DNA of 51,439 bases from Paenibacillus rigui (GTDB lineage Bacteria; Bacillota; Bacilli; Paenibacillales; NBRC-103111), in NCBI RefSeq assembly GCF_002234615.1, contig NZ_NMQW01000031.1:1-51439 (forward strand), in the 5' to 3' direction. Within the stretch, counting starts at the first letter, position 1; every line of letters begins with the position of its first letter. This document shows positions 33,217 through 42,378 of this stretch, piece by piece. Position numbers and translations under genes: made by a program. The notes under the pieces are model-generated. The model was not told the DNA's origin, searched no databases, and was given only the letters and a program-made list of their open reading frames with translations.

Positions 33217-34701
33217 TTACTGGGGCACTTGTTTGGCATGAAACAGCTCCATATAGGACGTGAGCACGACCAGAATCGTACATACCCCGTAGGCCGAACC
33301 GCAAGTAATCCCAAGGACAGGGTATTGCTTGCTGAACCAAAGGCCGATCGCCAGCCATGAAATATTCAGAACAATGAGGACATTGCTCGATCGTCTCCAT
33401 GCCTGATAAGACAGCCTCTGCAGGAAGCCTGGAGCGGGATTTCGTTTGCCCCGGTTGGCGTGGGTACGGTTTCTCTGCGCAGGGCCCTGCTTGTGTTGCT
33501 GCCCTTCGGAAGAAGAAGGCTGGTCTGCCATGGTATCTGGCTGATCCTCGCTGCGGTCTTTGCTGCCTGACGGACGCTCTTTGGATGCAGAAGCAGTAGA
33601 GCCTCGCCCCTGCGGTATGCGGACCGGGTGTCTGAGGGAGAACAGCCAAATCAGCAGAAAGAGCAGCGGCTGGTAGGCAACAACCATAAGCGGATAGCCG
33701 TAGTTGGCAAAGCTGAAAATTTCCGTCGCGCTCTTGAAAGCGAGCAGGGAGCTGAGCATCAGCAGTAAGGCTGCCGGCGTATTAATCGTGCTGTAATCCC
33801 GCTGCTTGACCAGACTGGCGATTCCCGTAAGAAAGGCCAGATACACAGCCACAATTTCACAGGTAGCGACAGGGAACCAAATGCTGATAATCATAAGATC
33901 GATCCGATCCAGGAAATCGGTAATATGAATTTGCTGCACGACGGAGTAATTCCCGAAGACCAGATTGCCGGGAATGACAGGCCCAAGCACCAGCAGCTCC
34001 AGCAGTATAAAGATGCCGATGAGAAGCGATCCAAGAAGAGCGCCGTGCCGAATTGCGGAGCGGAGCTGACGCGACGCCTGCAGTGTGTGCAGGAAGGCCC
34101 CGAGGACGAACAAATCCCCAAACCAGCCCAAGCTGATCATATTGCTGAAAAATAAAGGCTTCAAAGGGACGGATAGAGCAGGCATCAGCAGTGTTTTATT
34201 GATTTCGTTCGTTAGCAGCACCGGCAGGAGGAGAATCATCAGGATAAAGAAAGGGAAGAAAAAATCGTTGACCCTTGCTACGACCTCAACACTTGTTTTG
34301 CCGTAATACATGATAACGAGCACGAGCAGCATGACGATGATTTCATCGGGTGTGCTGGGCAGAAGAGCGACGCCGACGAATTTGCTCAAGGACCGAAGGT
34401 CTCTGATGAGCATGGCCCACATATGAAACAGCATCAGCAGATTCGCCAGCGTGCCGAGAAGCGTTCCGAACAGCAGCTTGGTAATCTCGAACAGGTGCTT
34501 TCCCGGAAACCTGCGGGCTAATTGGTAAAATACGTAGGCCAGCAGAAGGGCATAGCCTGAGGCTAGAGCAAAAGAACCCCACGCATCCATCCTCCCCAGA
34601 CGAATCAGGATCTGATTTAAACTCGTTAAGGCTCCTCCCGTTAGAACGGCTGCGGTCAGCCAAGCATATTGCCTGCCATTGATGACTTGTTTCTGGTCCA
34701 T
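33217..34701 (-). CDS. Spore germination receptor B subunit (GerAB/GerKB) with C-terminal extension
   Basis: 494 residues. The first about 365 form the ten-helix amino-acid-permease-like GerAB fold (INGRQYAWLTAAVLTGGALT; KTSVEVVARVNDFFFPFFIL; FGNYSVVQQIHITDFLDRID), the germinant-binding subunit in the spore inner membrane. After this comes a Ser/Gln/Lys-rich linker of about 70 residues and two extra hydrophobic helices (NVLIVLNISWLAIGLWFSKQ; ACGSAYGVC-like TCGSAYGVCTILVVL), absent from ordinary GerAB proteins of about 365 residues. ATG 34701 has GGAG seven bases upstream. It is last in an operon A-C-D-B. Confidence 0.92.
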   Translation of the reverse strand: MDQKQVINGRQYAWLTAAVLTGGALTSLNQILIRLGRMDAWGSFALASGYALLLAYVFYQLARRFPGKHLFEITKLLFGTLLGTLANLLMLFHMWAMLIRDLRSLSKFVGVALLPSTPDEIIVMLLVLVIMYYGKTSVEVVARVNDFFFPFFILMILLLPVLLTNEINKTLLMPALSVPLKPLFFSNMISLGWFGDLFVLGAFLHTLQASRQLRSAIRHGALLGSLLIGIFILLELLVLGPVIPGNLVFGNYSVVQQIHITDFLDRIDLMIISIWFPVATCEIVAVYLAFLTGIASLVKQRDYSTINTPAALLLMLSSLLAFKSATEIFSFANYGYPLMVVAYQPLLFLLIWLFSLRHPVRIPQGRGSTASASKERPSGSKDRSEDQPDTMADQPSSSEGQQHKQGPAQRNRTHANRGKRNPAPGFLQRLSYQAWRRSSNVLIVLNISWLAIGLWFSKQYPVLGITCGSAYGVCTILVVLTSYMELFHAKQVPQ

Positions 34702-34732
34702 AAACAAACTCCATTCTCAACACAGTTTTGGT

Positions 34733-34963
34733 CTAAGCCTGCAATGTTTTATGTACCCAGGTTGAAATGTCATTTACGAAAAAATAGCTAGGCATGGGGA
34801 ATTTTACCCCCCAAAGCATGCTTATAAATAGCGTAATCGTCACCGAGTACAATATAAAATACATCGCCTTCAGCGAGGGCTGCTGGGAGCGCATTTTTTT
34901 CATATCCAGGATGATGTGCAGCAGTACAAGAAACAAAAAACAGACAAGAAAGATGTTGCTCAA
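34733..34963 (-). CDS. Small two-helix membrane protein of the germination operon (D-subunit-like)
   Basis: 76 residues with helices at about 4-20 (IFLVCFLFLVLLHIILDM) and 33-52 (AMYFILYSVTITLFISMLWG), and a short polar loop between them. Small two-helix D proteins such as GerKD occur next to Ger receptors in Bacilli and modulate germination; the similarity here is in size, topology and position, not in a motif. TTG 34963 follows GGAG by about 11 bases and lies five bases after the C-subunit stop; the B-subunit gene begins 31 bases further on. Confidence 0.7.
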   Translation of the reverse strand: MSNIFLVCFLFLVLLHIILDMKKMRSQQPSLKAMYFILYSVTITLFISMLWGVKFPMPSYFFVNDISTWVHKTLQA

Positions 34964-34968
34964 CGGCT

Positions 34969-36135
34969 TCAGTTCTCCTTTATAACGTTGTCGTAAATCA
35001 GTCCTGTATCCGTAACCTCTGTGGCTGTATTTATCGTAAATTTAGCGTCCTTCAGAGCCTCCGGCCACGTTTTCTCATATTTGCTCTTCCACTCTTCGGG
35101 GTGGGTTCTCCAAACAATCGCTCCGAGCTGGGCAGAGTCCGTCTGGTTCTTGATGGATCTGTCGATAAGGGCCCTCACCGATTTCGTCAAGTTGTCGGAG
35201 GCCGCTTGTTCGATCTTCAGAATATTGCGCGTTTGACTTAAATCATAGTAAGAACGATTCTCCACCAGCTTCGCTCGGGCATTTACTTTAATGACGAACT
35301 GCAGCGTGTCCTCGTTCAGCTTTACTTTGATGGAGCTTTTTACCCCGAACATTTTCAAGCCGATCAGATGCTCCCCATCCACGTTAACGGTAATGGAATT
35401 GACAACCCTTTGGTTTCTTAGCCAGGATAGCCCGTTTGCGCTCTCGTCCTCATAGGTGCCGATCATTTTATCCTTCTTAAATTGTGCATAGCCTTTCAGC
35501 TCGACCTCCTTCGAGGTTTTTTCACTCTTTTGGGAGTTGGTCACATCCATGTATACGGCAACCGGATCGCTTCCCGGAATGGACAAGGCTAAGCCGAAAT
35601 CCTTGAAGTTCATATCTGCCAAGACGCGTGACTTCACCAGCTCCCGGATCGCTTCCGATGGAAAACGCTCGAATTTGGGCGTGCTTTGCAGCATTTCATA
35701 TGCGTTGCCCTTGGTCACCACCATATAGGTGGACATCCGGCTTTCGGGGTTGCGCGGAGTCGTATCGAAAAATTCGGCCAAGCCTTTTTTGGCCAGCGCT
35801 TCGCCGACAAGAATCGTTCTTCTGTGCGCCAAGAACATACGCCGGGACATTCGATTTTGCATCTTCATTTGAGCTTCACGGTAAGTGGTTCCCGTATCGG
35901 AATCGATATAGTAGCTTTTCTCTCCTCCTGTTCCGCCGCCGCCGCCCGTCGCCCCGCCCATCTGACCAGGAAGGGGGACCATTACCGAATACCGAATCTT
36001 TCCATTCGGCTCCAGATCAAGCGCAGAAACCAGGATGAAAGCCATATCGTTGATTTCGGTCCGATCCCAGCACCCGGGAAGCAGCAGTAGACAGAGTAAG
36101 GGCAGCACAACACGTTTGAGGCATGACTTCATCAT
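34969..36135 (-). CDS. Spore germination receptor C subunit, Ger(x)C lipoprotein
   Basis: 388 residues. The signal peptide ends in the lipobox LLPGC (Cys about 22), followed by WDRTEINDMAFILVSALDLE, the hallmark N-terminus of Ger(x)C proteins. A Gly-rich stretch (MGGATGGGGGTGG) precedes the first folded domain, and the C-terminal domain contains NARAKLVENRSYYDLSQTRN. The protein is anchored by lipid on the outer face of the spore inner membrane as part of the receptor. Its ATG overlaps the A-subunit stop as ATGA, so translation is coupled. Confidence 0.95.
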   Translation of the reverse strand: MMKSCLKRVVLPLLCLLLLPGCWDRTEINDMAFILVSALDLEPNGKIRYSVMVPLPGQMGGATGGGGGTGGEKSYYIDSDTGTTYREAQMKMQNRMSRRMFLAHRRTILVGEALAKKGLAEFFDTTPRNPESRMSTYMVVTKGNAYEMLQSTPKFERFPSEAIRELVKSRVLADMNFKDFGLALSIPGSDPVAVYMDVTNSQKSEKTSKEVELKGYAQFKKDKMIGTYEDESANGLSWLRNQRVVNSITVNVDGEHLIGLKMFGVKSSIKVKLNEDTLQFVIKVNARAKLVENRSYYDLSQTRNILKIEQAASDNLTKSVRALIDRSIKNQTDSAQLGAIVWRTHPEEWKSKYEKTWPEALKDAKFTINTATEVTDTGLIYDNVIKEN

Positions 36136-37757
36136 GATTGGGTATCTCCTTCACCTTTCTGATGCTGGATGGTCATCCCCTTCTGGCCGCCTTGCTCCAT
36201 AATTTCCTCAGACAAGGCATCGCCTTGACGAACAGTATCATTCAGCGGCATATATTCCGGCCTCTCTCTCATCGCCCACCATGGATTCCGAATGACGACA
36301 TCCTTTATATCAACAGCAGATAGAGGCCCGATAGGTGATAAGTAAGGAATGCCGAAAGACCGCAGATTGGCCAAATGGCCGAGAATCAACAATATGGAAA
36401 TGAGGATGCCGAACATGCCGAACACTGCCGCAGCGATAATAATAGGGAAACGCAGCATCCGGACCGCAATCGCTCCGTTAAACCGCGGAATCGTGAAAGA
36501 AGCGATACCTGTCATCGATACGACAATAACCATCGGAGCCGATACGATCCCCGCTTGAACCGCCGCTTGCCCGACAACCAGCGCGCCTAGAATACTGACG
36601 GCGGAACCGATCGTCTTCGGCAGCCGGATCCCTGCCTCCCGCAGCCCCTCGAAGGTCACCTCCATGATTAATGCCTCGACAACGGCGGGAAAAGGAATCG
36701 CTTCACGGGCTGCCGCGACGGAAAGCAGCAGGCTGGTAGGAAGCAAATCCTGATGAAATGTCGTTATGGCGACATATAACCCGGGTGTCAGGAGCGAAAG
36801 AACGAGAAACAAGTAGCGAAGCCAACGGATGAGCGTGGAAATTTGAAAGCGTTCGTAGTAATCCTCGCTCGCCTGCATGATTTCCGTGAACACGAACGGG
36901 ACCAGCAGCACGAAAGGAGTACCGTCCACAAGGATACCGACTCTGCCTTGAAGCAGTGCAGCCGCTACGGTATCCGGCCTTTCCGTATACTGCACCTGCG
37001 GAAAAGGGGAATAGGAAGAATCCTGGATGAATTCCTCCAGATACCCCGATTCGAGCACTGCGTCGATATCGATCTTTTCCAAGCGGCTGAGCACTTCTTT
37101 GACGATGGACGGGTCAGCGAGATTATCCAGGTATGTGATAACAACATTAGTGTTGCTTTCGCGGCCTATGGTTATATTTTTCATCTTGAGATGAGGGGTT
37201 TTCAGCTTCCGGCGGATCATGGACGTGTTAGTCCGAATGTTCTCCACGAAGCCCTCGCGGGGACCGCGGATGACCGACTCGGTTTCCGGCTCACTAATGG
37301 AGCGGGTTTGCATGCCGCGGATGCCCATCAGAACAGCCTGATTATTGTTCTCTACGATAAGTCCGGCATCACCGCTGAGCACGGAGATGAGCAGATCCGA
37401 ATAATTGTCGGTTTTCTGCGTTTGGGATACCGGCAGATTTCTTTGAACAATCTGATCTAGCAGCGGCTCTCGGCCTTCGAGGATCATTAACGATTTCATC
37501 GTATCGTTCGCAAATTCGGTATTGACCATACCATCCACGAAGAAAAAAATCGCCCTGGAGCTATGCTCAAGCTGAAGTTCCCGGATGACGAAGTCGGAGC
37601 AGTCTTCGAACAGCGAAGTCAAATATTTTTTGTTTTCCTCCAGCTCCATGAAGATGGGGACGGACTTCAAATCCTGGATAAATTGATAATCTTGCTTCTG
37701 CAGCAGCTCATTAGTGGAGGTCTTTTCTTTCTTATTTCGTCTGGCTGAACGGAACAT
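36132..37757 (-). CDS. Spore germination receptor A subunit (GerAA/GerKA)
   Basis: 541 residues. A soluble N-terminal half (about 1-290; VRIRELQLEH-like FVIRELQLEHSSRAIFFFVD, GPREGFVENIRTNTSMIRRK) with the conserved segment GRVGILVDGTPFVLLVPFVF, then five or six membrane helices (ISTLIRWLRYLFLVLSLLTP; AVSILGALVVGQAAVQAGIV). This family forms the oligomeric ion channel of the germinant receptor. AAAGGAGG lies nine bases before the ATG. It is the first gene of the operon, followed by C, D and B. I saw only a weak candidate for a forespore promoter in the 136-bp upstream gap. Confidence 0.95.
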   Translation of the reverse strand: MFRSARRNKKEKTSTNELLQKQDYQFIQDLKSVPIFMELEENKKYLTSLFEDCSDFVIRELQLEHSSRAIFFFVDGMVNTEFANDTMKSLMILEGREPLLDQIVQRNLPVSQTQKTDNYSDLLISVLSGDAGLIVENNNQAVLMGIRGMQTRSISEPETESVIRGPREGFVENIRTNTSMIRRKLKTPHLKMKNITIGRESNTNVVITYLDNLADPSIVKEVLSRLEKIDIDAVLESGYLEEFIQDSSYSPFPQVQYTERPDTVAAALLQGRVGILVDGTPFVLLVPFVFTEIMQASEDYYERFQISTLIRWLRYLFLVLSLLTPGLYVAITTFHQDLLPTSLLLSVAAAREAIPFPAVVEALIMEVTFEGLREAGIRLPKTIGSAVSILGALVVGQAAVQAGIVSAPMVIVVSMTGIASFTIPRFNGAIAVRMLRFPIIIAAAVFGMFGILISILLILGHLANLRSFGIPYLSPIGPLSAVDIKDVVIRNPWWAMRERPEYMPLNDTVRQGDALSEEIMEQGGQKGMTIQHQKGEGDTQS

Positions 37758-37893
37758 GAGTAATGACCTCCTTTAGATGTATGCTGTGTTGCGAGCGAGT
37801 CCGGTATATTTTTCTCCAAAACCTAAATTTTAATCCCTTATTTTCCAACCGTTCATGAAAACAGGGGCGTAAGCCGTATAGCTGCTGAAGGAA

Positions 37894-39387
37894 ATGCCAA
37901 AGCTAGAATCGTACTGGAACGCTTGGCAAGAAGACCCGGAGGAGAAGAGGAGGACGCGAGTGATCTGGCTGGTCGTTGCACTGCTGTTGTTTATTTTCCA
38001 AATTATTACCATCTTGTTTCACGAATTCCGGTATCCGTCCAAGACCGTGGCGTGGCTTGTCATTTTGTTTGTGTTTCCGATCATCGGCTTTGTAATGTAT
38101 TATTTTCTCGCCAAGGAATACAGGCAGCGTAAAATTGTCCGGCGGCGCGGGCTGCGATACATTCCTGATCCCCGGCACGAGAGCAGACGTTATGCCGCAT
38201 CCGCCGGTTTGGACGAATCGGCCATGGACGGCTTGTGGAAGGAACCGCGGCTGTATGCGCTACTTAACAACATACCGAGTGCTTCTTTTACCAAACAAAA
38301 CGAGGTCCGTGTCCTGACGGATGCGGAAGTGGCTTATCCGGCGATGCTGGAGGCCATGGAGCGGGCCAGGGAAACGATACATTTTGAGTTTTACACGATC
38401 CGGCATGACGAGACGGGCAAAAAATTTCAACAGGTGCTTATCCGCAAGGCTGCCGATGGGGTGAAGGTGCGCTGTATCTTTGATGGCGTGGGCAGCTATA
38501 AGCTGGACAATCGGTTCGTGTCGGAGCTGCAGCAGGCTGGGGTGGAGGTATGTATCTTTTTGCCGCCGCTGATTGCTTTTTTCGATAAAAGAATGAATTA
38601 CCGGAATCACCGGAAAATTGTCGTCGTGGACGGCATCAGAGGGTACATAGGGGGATTGAATATTGGGGATGAGTATTTGGGCGGCGATCCCAAGCTCGGC
38701 TTTTGGCGGGATACGCATCTGGAGCTCGTCGGGGACGCAGTATACTCCCTGCAGTATACGTTCATACAGGATTGGCTGTTTGTGAGCGGGGAACAATTAA
38801 CGGACGCTGCCTTGTTTCCGGAGCATCATAACACGGGGAATAAGAGGGTTCAGATGATCAGCAGCGGACCGGATGCCCATTGGGATGCCATTCTGGAGAT
38901 GTATTTCGGGGCCATTACAACGGCCAAAAAACGGATTTTTATTGCTACACCGTACTTTGTCCCGGATCCGAGTATCAGTATGGGGTTGAAAACGGCTGCG
39001 ATCAGCGGTGTCGATGTACGAATCATCTATCCCGCCCGGCCCGATTCCAAGCTGGTCAATTACGCTTCCCTATCTTATTTTGAAGAGCTGATGCAGGCGG
39101 GGGTCCGGTTTTATTCCTATCAAAAAGGATTTATCCATTCCAAGGTGCTTATTATGGATGATATTTTGGCCTCGGTCGGGACAGCGAATATGGACATGCG
39201 CAGCTTCTTCAGCAATTTCGAATTGAATGCGGTGCTGTATGATAAAGAGACGATTCAGCGCCTGGAGGCTGATTTTCTTCAGGATTTAAAAAACAGCAAG
39301 GAGCTGAAGCTGGAGACGTTCCAGCAGCGCTCCCGCCTGCAAAAAGGTAAAGAGGTCGCTGCGCGCCTCCTGTCGCCTTTATTTTAA
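37894..39387 (+). CDS. cls: Cardiolipin synthase (phospholipase D family)
   Basis: 497 residues. Two N-terminal helices (VIWLVVALLLFIFQIITILF; AWLVILFVFPIIGFVMYYFL) anchor it in the membrane. Two HKD catalytic motifs follow: NHRKIVVVDG in the first PLD domain (with GYIGGLNIGDEYLG) and HSKVLIMDDILASVGTANMD in the second. It joins two phosphatidylglycerol molecules to cardiolipin and glycerol. AAGGAA lies very close to the ATG, so start selection is slightly uncertain, but no later Met fits the family N-terminus. It is monocistronic and divergent from the germination operon. Confidence 0.95.
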   Translation: MPKLESYWNAWQEDPEEKRRTRVIWLVVALLLFIFQIITILFHEFRYPSKTVAWLVILFVFPIIGFVMYYFLAKEYRQRKIVRRRGLRYIPDPRHESRRYAASAGLDESAMDGLWKEPRLYALLNNIPSASFTKQNEVRVLTDAEVAYPAMLEAMERARETIHFEFYTIRHDETGKKFQQVLIRKAADGVKVRCIFDGVGSYKLDNRFVSELQQAGVEVCIFLPPLIAFFDKRMNYRNHRKIVVVDGIRGYIGGLNIGDEYLGGDPKLGFWRDTHLELVGDAVYSLQYTFIQDWLFVSGEQLTDAALFPEHHNTGNKRVQMISSGPDAHWDAILEMYFGAITTAKKRIFIATPYFVPDPSISMGLKTAAISGVDVRIIYPARPDSKLVNYASLSYFEELMQAGVRFYSYQKGFIHSKVLIMDDILASVGTANMDMRSFFSNFELNAVLYDKETIQRLEADFLQDLKNSKELKLETFQQRSRLQKGKEVAARLLSPLF

Positions 39388-39409
39388 CGGCGTTTAAAAG
39401 CGGGCGGTG

Positions 39410-40309
39410 CTATTTTTTCGTGATGAAGGAAAGGATCCGGTCCAAGTTTTGAGGGGGGACCTGCTTGATCAAGTCTCCTTTTTGCTGCAGCCGTTCCTCG
39501 ATCGTGAGCAGATTGAAATCCAGAGGAGATACGCGCTTCGCAACCTCCTCCCACAGTAACGGGGTGGAAACAGTCGCTGCCTTCCGGGCGCGGGGGGTGT
39601 AGGGGGCGGACAACGTTTTACCGTACCAATGCTGCAGGTAATCGATATATATCAGATCGCCGCGGTCTTTCTTCAGCCGTTCAATCGTAAACAGCTTCGG
39701 GTGCTTCTGGACGGCAAAGCTCGCGACAAAAAAACCGATGGTGCGCAGCTGCTCGAAGGTATACCCCCGTTCAATCGGGATATAAATCTGGACCCCGGTG
39801 GCACCCGACGTTTTGGGAACGGAACGAATGCCCATTTTGTCGAGTGCCTCACCGATGATCTCAGCGGCTTCCATGATGCGAGGCTCCGGATCGACGCTTG
39901 GATCAATATCGATAAGCCACTCCTCCGGCAAAGTTTCCCCGATCCGGTGGAACGAAGGGTGGAATTCCAGGCAGGCCAAATTGCCAAGCCACAGCAGCGT
40001 AGGGATGGAATCCAAATGGACATAATTAATGCCATCGAGCGGGGCCGTATTAACGAATGACGGCAGCGGCTCGGGGGCATTTTTTTGGTAAAACGATTTG
40101 TCGGCATACCCGTTCGGAAAGCGGATGGTCGTCAAGTACCGGTTGCGGCAATAGTCCATTAAATAGGGGGCAAGCCGGAGCAGCTTGTCCAAATAATGGA
40201 GCTTGCTGATCCCGAGCTCAGGCCAGAGCAGCTTGTCCGGATTCGTTATTGTAATTTCATGGCCGTCCATGACCACGATGCCTTTTTTCGCTTTTGTCTC
40301 GGTTGCCAT
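39410..40309 (-). CDS. LigD-type polymerase/primase (end joining), stand-alone
   Basis: 299 residues matching the LigD polymerase domain of the archaeo-eukaryotic primase superfamily: ITITNPDKLLWPELGISKLH, the metal-binding IDIDPS motif, the SGATGVQIYIPI motif and the C-terminal VSTPLLWEEVAKRVSPLDFN. It adds nucleotides at DNA ends during Ku-dependent end joining. In most bacteria this domain is fused to the ligase; here it is a separate gene. ATG 40309 has AGAGGTG about nine bases upstream. It is last in the ku-ligase-polymerase operon, 63 bases after the ligase stop. Confidence 0.93.
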   Translation of the reverse strand: MATETKAKKGIVVMDGHEITITNPDKLLWPELGISKLHYLDKLLRLAPYLMDYCRNRYLTTIRFPNGYADKSFYQKNAPEPLPSFVNTAPLDGINYVHLDSIPTLLWLGNLACLEFHPSFHRIGETLPEEWLIDIDPSVDPEPRIMEAAEIIGEALDKMGIRSVPKTSGATGVQIYIPIERGYTFEQLRTIGFFVASFAVQKHPKLFTIERLKKDRGDLIYIDYLQHWYGKTLSAPYTPRARKAATVSTPLLWEEVAKRVSPLDFNLLTIEERLQQKGDLIKQVPPQNLDRILSFITKK

Positions 40310-40372
40310 GTCAGATTGCACCTCTTAGCTTAGCTTCTTGGGTTGCATCTTAGAACAGCATTTCTACGCTGC

Positions 40373-41296
40373 CTATTCGCCGGATTCCAGGTCTTCTGTT
40401 CTTAAATCCACAATTTTGGGATGGCGCAGCTGCCCTGCAGCTGTAATTTCCAGTCCGGTTACGGTACAACGGAACGGAGGATCAAGCCAAACGATTTGTT
40501 CCTTTCGCCACTCGGGAGGAAGCGGGCTGAACCATGCCTTATCTCGCATCCGCCGGCGCCCCGCCTGCAGCAGCTGTGCTTTCCGCTTTTCGTCCAAGCC
40601 GAGGGAGACTCTGCCGAAGAGGCTGCCGTTTTTCTCCATAATGAGGCTCGCGACCTGGCCACCGCGGATGAGCAGGCCTACGATCTGAACCTCCAATAAT
40701 AGCGCTGTTTTTTTCTTGAACCAGTCCTTATGCTTTTTGCCTTCCCGATACGGACTGGACAGCCGCTTGGCGACAACGCCTTCCCAGCTGTTCTGATCCA
40801 CCCACCTCCATAAGGCCTCACCATCGGGGAACAAATCGGTGACGAACAGCTGCGGCCTTTTTTCCGGAAAAAGCTCCTGCAATCTCCGGTGCCGTTCCTC
40901 GTACGGATAGCCTCGCAAATCCTCTCCGTGCCAATGAAGCAGATCAAACAGCACATATACGAAATAGCGGTCCTCACGTGATGCCGTAAGGGTTCTTGAA
41001 CGTTCCCTTTGCAAAATAAGCGAGAAATCGGGCCGCTGCTTGCCCGCATCGAACATGACCGCCTCGCCGTCGAGCAGGCAGGTTTCGTGCCGCAGCGGCT
41101 CAAGACTGGCGATGGCTTCCGGGTACAACGTCGTTTTATTCAGGAGCTGTCGGGAAAACAGCTCGATTCGGCCGTCACGGATTCGTGTGAGCAGCCGGAC
41201 GCCGTCCCATTTCAACTGGTAACCCCACTCGCTCCCGACAGGCAGAGAATCCACCGAGATGGGCGCCATGGGATGGCTGGGCAGCTCGATAGTCAT
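40373..41296 (-). CDS. ATP-dependent DNA ligase (LigD ligase domain), stand-alone
   Basis: 307 residues. Motif I is YQLKWDGVRLLTRI (adenylated Lys in KxDG); the motif III region reads VYVLFDLLHWHGEDL and motif IV EGVVAKRLSSPY, with the OB-fold VSLGLDEKRKAQLLQAGR after it. It seals breaks in Ku-dependent end joining. There is no polymerase or phosphoesterase domain in this chain. Its ATG overlaps the ku stop codon as ATGA, so the two are translationally coupled. Confidence 0.94.
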   Translation of the reverse strand: MTIELPSHPMAPISVDSLPVGSEWGYQLKWDGVRLLTRIRDGRIELFSRQLLNKTTLYPEAIASLEPLRHETCLLDGEAVMFDAGKQRPDFSLILQRERSRTLTASREDRYFVYVLFDLLHWHGEDLRGYPYEERHRRLQELFPEKRPQLFVTDLFPDGEALWRWVDQNSWEGVVAKRLSSPYREGKKHKDWFKKKTALLLEVQIVGLLIRGGQVASLIMEKNGSLFGRVSLGLDEKRKAQLLQAGRRRMRDKAWFSPLPPEWRKEQIVWLDPPFRCTVTGLEITAAGQLRHPKIVDLRTEDLESGE

Positions 41297-42156
41297 GATA
41301 CGGTTTCCTTCGCTTTCGCTTTGGGCGTTTTCGCTTTTTTCTCCTTAGGCTTCACAGGAGCGGCCGGTCTTGTATCGGTTTCGGCGATCGGCTTCGTCGC
41401 CTCCAGACTGGCCTGCAGAGCGGACATCAGGTCAATCACATTCGTTTTATGAGGCTCCGGCGCAATGCTGACCTGTTGTCCGCTTACTTTTTGCTCAATG
41501 GCGTGCAGCACCGCTTCGCGGTAATCGTCCTTGTATTTTTCCGGCTCGAAAGGGGTGGTCAACTGCTCGATCAACATTTTGGCCATCGTCAGCTCTTTGT
41601 CATTCACATTCAACTGCTCCGGCAAATTCGGAACCTGATCGACCGCACGGATTTCATCGGGATAAAAAATAGTTTCCATCACGATGCAGTTTTCAATTAC
41701 ACGGACGGCAGCCAGACTGCTTTTGGAGCGAATGGATACTTTGGCAATGCCGATTTTGCCGGTTTGCTTCATAGCCTCCAGCAGTAAGTTATAAGCGTTG
41801 GCGCCTGTTTCATTCGGAGCCAAGTAATACGTCTTTTGAAAATAGATGGGATCAATGTCCGTCAGCTGGACGAAGTCCAATATTTTGATTTCTTTGTTTA
41901 CCTCGCCATTCAGCTTCTCCAGCTCATCCTTTTCAAACAGCACAAAGGCCCCCGGCTCGTATTCATATCCACGCGCAATTTCCTCCCATTGCACCTCCCG
42001 CTCGCAGGTCAAGCATTTCCTTACGAAATTGAGCGGTGTTACGCATTCCTTATGGATATAGCGCATGGAAATGTCCTTATCCTCCGTTGCGGAAAACATT
42101 TTGACAGGCACATGAACCAGACCGAAGCTGATGGCCCCCTTCCAAACCGTATGCAT
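41293..42156 (-). CDS. ku: Ku family DNA end-binding protein
   Basis: 287 residues starting MHTVWKGAISFGLVHVPVKM, the conserved Ku N-terminus, with a CxxC-like pair in VRKCLTCEREV and the bridge-region IYFQKTYYLAPNETGANAYN. The C-terminal about 45 residues are Lys/Ala/Pro-rich (PVKPKEKKAKTPKAKAKETV), as in many bacterial Ku proteins, where this tail aids DNA threading and ligase recruitment. AAGGAGG lies eight bases before the ATG. It is first in the end-joining operon, and a forespore-type promoter candidate lies about 90 bp upstream. Confidence 0.97.
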   Translation of the reverse strand: MHTVWKGAISFGLVHVPVKMFSATEDKDISMRYIHKECVTPLNFVRKCLTCEREVQWEEIARGYEYEPGAFVLFEKDELEKLNGEVNKEIKILDFVQLTDIDPIYFQKTYYLAPNETGANAYNLLLEAMKQTGKIGIAKVSIRSKSSLAAVRVIENCIVMETIFYPDEIRAVDQVPNLPEQLNVNDKELTMAKMLIEQLTTPFEPEKYKDDYREAVLHAIEQKVSGQQVSIAPEPHKTNVIDLMSALQASLEATKPIAETDTRPAAPVKPKEKKAKTPKAKAKETVS

Positions 42157-42248
42157 AATGAAACCTCCTTGTTTATTTTTTTATGTGAACGAACTCAGGT
42201 TCGGTGTATCTGAAGCAAGCCGATGTTATTTACGATGCAGTTGAATTG

Positions 42249-42278
42249 TAGTATCTCCTGCATAGAGAACACCTATGA
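42249..42278 (-). promoter_or_regulatory. Sigma F/sigma G-like forespore promoter of ku
   Basis: On the minus strand, TCATA (42274-42278) is followed after 15 bp by GGAGATACTA (42249-42258), a full match to the SigF -10 pattern GGNRANAHTR. Read as SigG, TCATA, 18 bp and GATACTA differ from GHATR-N18-CATXHTA at one base in each box. B. subtilis ykoU-ykoV is a known SigG target, which makes this placement meaningful. Confidence 0.5.
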
Positions 42279-42378
42279 ATGATGAATGACATAGGCCACC
42301 ATCGGGACATGATAACTGTAAAGTGATGCATCTCATGCATGAATCTTTATTTTCAATACTCAGGAGGAGATTCAGATA

